Shown: positions 7,297 through 8,221 of the stretch, one piece after another | Layout: each line of letters starts with the position of its first letter | How positions within the stretch are numbered: the first letter of the stretch is position 1 | Assembly: GCA_900548405.1 (NCBI GenBank) | Contig: UNSJ01000062.1 | Coordinates: 1 to 8,221 of the forward strand | DNA: 8,221 nt | From: Candidatus Gastranaerophilales bacterium | GTDB taxonomy: Bacteria > Cyanobacteriota > Vampirovibrionia > Gastranaerophilales > Gastranaerophilaceae | Direction: 5' to 3' | Position numbers and translations under genes: made by a program | The notes under the pieces: model-generated | The model's database searches: none | What the model saw: the letters and a program-made list of their open reading frames with translations, nothing else | Told to the model about the DNA's origin: nothing

Positions 7297-8136
7297 ATGG
7301 GTAATTTATTTAAAAATATGAGAAACTTATTACCGCCTTCTAAAAAAAGTTTAAATTCAATTAAAGATCTTATAAATTTTAGATGGTCGCTAATCGATAA
7401 AAAGCTTAATTGGATAGCAGAAAGAGAAGAACTATTATTTTGGTTTCTTCAAATGCAACCAAACGATAGTCTTATTGATACAAAATTAAATTTTTTTAAA
7501 AAAATAGGAAAAGAACCAGGTCATTTTAAGAATATACAATTAATAATTTTATCAATTATGGATTCATTTAATGAAATATGTATTAAAAATGATTTAAAAT
7601 ATTGGTTATGGTCTGGTACTCTTTTAGGTGCAATTAGACACGAAGGCTTTATCCCTTGGGATGAAGATGCTGACGTTGGTATGCCCAGAGAAGATTTTAA
7701 TAAATTCAAAGAAATCGTTAAACCTAATCCAAGATATGAATTAGTTGATTTTTATGAAGCAGGTATTCGTCCTAATGCCTGTGGACGTTTTTCAAAATTA
7801 GTAGATAAAGAATGTCCGTATCCCATTTATTTAGATATTTTTCCTTTTGATAAAGAATTCGTAGATGATCATGATGAAGCTGCAAAAAAATATTACACAG
7901 CTAGAATTCCATTAGAAAAAGAAATTTGGGAAAAAGCTAATAAATTAGGTTTAAAAAAAGAAAGTCGTCCAATAGAAGATCCTGAAATAAAATTTCAAAT
8001 GGATGAAATTTTTGATAGATATATACCAAAGAAACAAGAAGGTGATAGTTATCAATGGGGCTTGGAACTGTTCAAAGCCCCATGGATAAAGCGTTTCGGG
8101 GGGGGTATTATTGCCTACAAGAATAGCTTTATTTGA
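7297..8136 (+). CDS. LicD-family phosphotransferase, frame broken at a G8 tract
   Basis: LicD proteins transfer a phosphorylated group (phosphocholine in Haemophilus and Streptococcus, other phospho-substituents in relatives) from a CDP-carrier to a cell-surface glycan. As sequenced it is 279 residues. The catalytic core is WSGTLLGAIRHEGFIPWDED from W105, with D122, D124 and D126 as the acidic metal cluster, then GMPREDFNKF and LDIFPFD. The first 75 residues are helical and lack a recognised domain. After F267 a run of eight G codes for three glycines and a short tail, GIIAYKNSFI, ending at TGA 8134-8136. That tail is unlike LicD. In the frame used if one G is removed (or two added), the product continues to TAA 8216-8218, 306 residues, with the family-like stretch FEDREFYVPNDY. 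No licABC choline genes are seen here, so the transferred group is unknown. Confidence 0.8.
   Translation: MGNLFKNMRNLLPPSKKSLNSIKDLINFRWSLIDKKLNWIAEREELLFWFLQMQPNDSLIDTKLNFFKKIGKEPGHFKNIQLIILSIMDSFNEICIKNDLKYWLWSGTLLGAIRHEGFIPWDEDADVGMPREDFNKFKEIVKPNPRYELVDFYEAGIRPNACGRFSKLVDKECPYPIYLDIFPFDKEFVDDHDEAAKKYYTARIPLEKEIWEKANKLGLKKESRPIEDPEIKFQMDEIFDRYIPKKQEGDSYQWGLELFKAPWIKRFGGGIIAYKNSFI
8098..8105 (+). repeat. Homopolymer tract of eight G, probable slippage site
   Basis: Eight consecutive G residues lie near the 3' end of the licD-like gene, in a sequence of about 30 percent GC where such a run is not expected by chance. With eight G the frame ends at 8136; with seven or ten it ends at 8218. 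This is the layout of a phase-variable contingency tract, but a sequencing or assembly indel would look the same. Confidence 0.7.
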
Positions 8137-8218
8137 AGATAGAGAATTTTATGTACCTAATGATTACATAAAAGTATTAAATCTATCATTTAAAGATTGG
8201 ACGACTTTCTTTTTTTAA
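8106..8218 (+). other. Out-of-frame C-terminal end of the LicD-like protein
   Basis: Read with codons beginning at 8105, this stretch encodes VLLPTRIALFEDREFYV, then PNDYIKVLNLSFKDW, then TTFFF and a TAA stop. It fits the usual LicD ending, in which a phenylalanine-glutamate pair is followed by a V-P-x-D/N-Y motif and a final Y/F-x-D-W/Y element. It has no good start codon or ribosome binding site of its own, so it is best read as the displaced tail of the gene at 7297. A T7 run at 8210-8216 touches the stop codon. If that run also varies or is misread, the protein would go past the window edge. Confidence 0.65.
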
Positions 8219-8221
8219 ACC

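Overview
The window is a stretch of a low-GC (roughly 30 percent), Gram-negative-type surface polysaccharide (O-antigen, capsule or lipooligosaccharide) locus. All eight genes are on the + strand and form one compact transcription unit. They overlap by 1 to 28 bases at six junctions, and the only gap is 11 bases, before the last gene. No RNA genes, insertion sequences, CRISPR arrays, internal promoters or terminators were recognised, and no stretch over 300 bases lacks a gene. A GT9 (heptosyltransferase-type) gene and CDP-dideoxyhexose genes point to a Gram-negative host-associated bacterium. The long G tract near the 3' end resembles the contingency loci of Campylobacter and Helicobacter, but other AT-rich Gram-negatives (Brachyspira, Elusimicrobia, Gastranaerophilales) cannot be excluded from this sequence.

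Layout: bases 1-381 hold the C-terminal end of a GT9 glycosyltransferase, cut by the window edge. Bases 371-2269 encode a large protein with two GT-A-type glycosyltransferase domains. Bases 2266-5469 hold rfbF, rfbG and rfbH (also called ddhA, ddhB and ddhC), the core route glucose-1-P to CDP-glucose, to CDP-4-keto-6-deoxyglucose, to the 3-deoxy intermediate. Bases 5469-7285 encode a transketolase split into an N-terminal (TPP-binding) and a C-terminal (pyrimidine-binding plus transketolase-C) subunit. Bases 7297-8136 hold a LicD-family phosphotransferase gene whose reading frame breaks at a run of eight G residues. The family-typical C-terminus continues in another frame to a stop at 8216-8218.

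Two points stand out. First, the split transketolase sits directly behind rfbFGH, where other loci carry the finishing enzymes of 3,6-dideoxyhexoses. This suggests, by analogy with the TPP enzyme YerE of yersiniose synthesis, that a two-carbon ketol unit is added to a CDP-4-keto-3,6-dideoxyhexose to make a branched-chain sugar. Second, the G8 tract in licD looks like a phase-variation switch caught in the off or altered-tail state. A homopolymer sequencing error near the end of the sequence is the main competing explanation. Neither the E3 reductase (ddhD/rfbI) nor any finishing reductase is present in the window.
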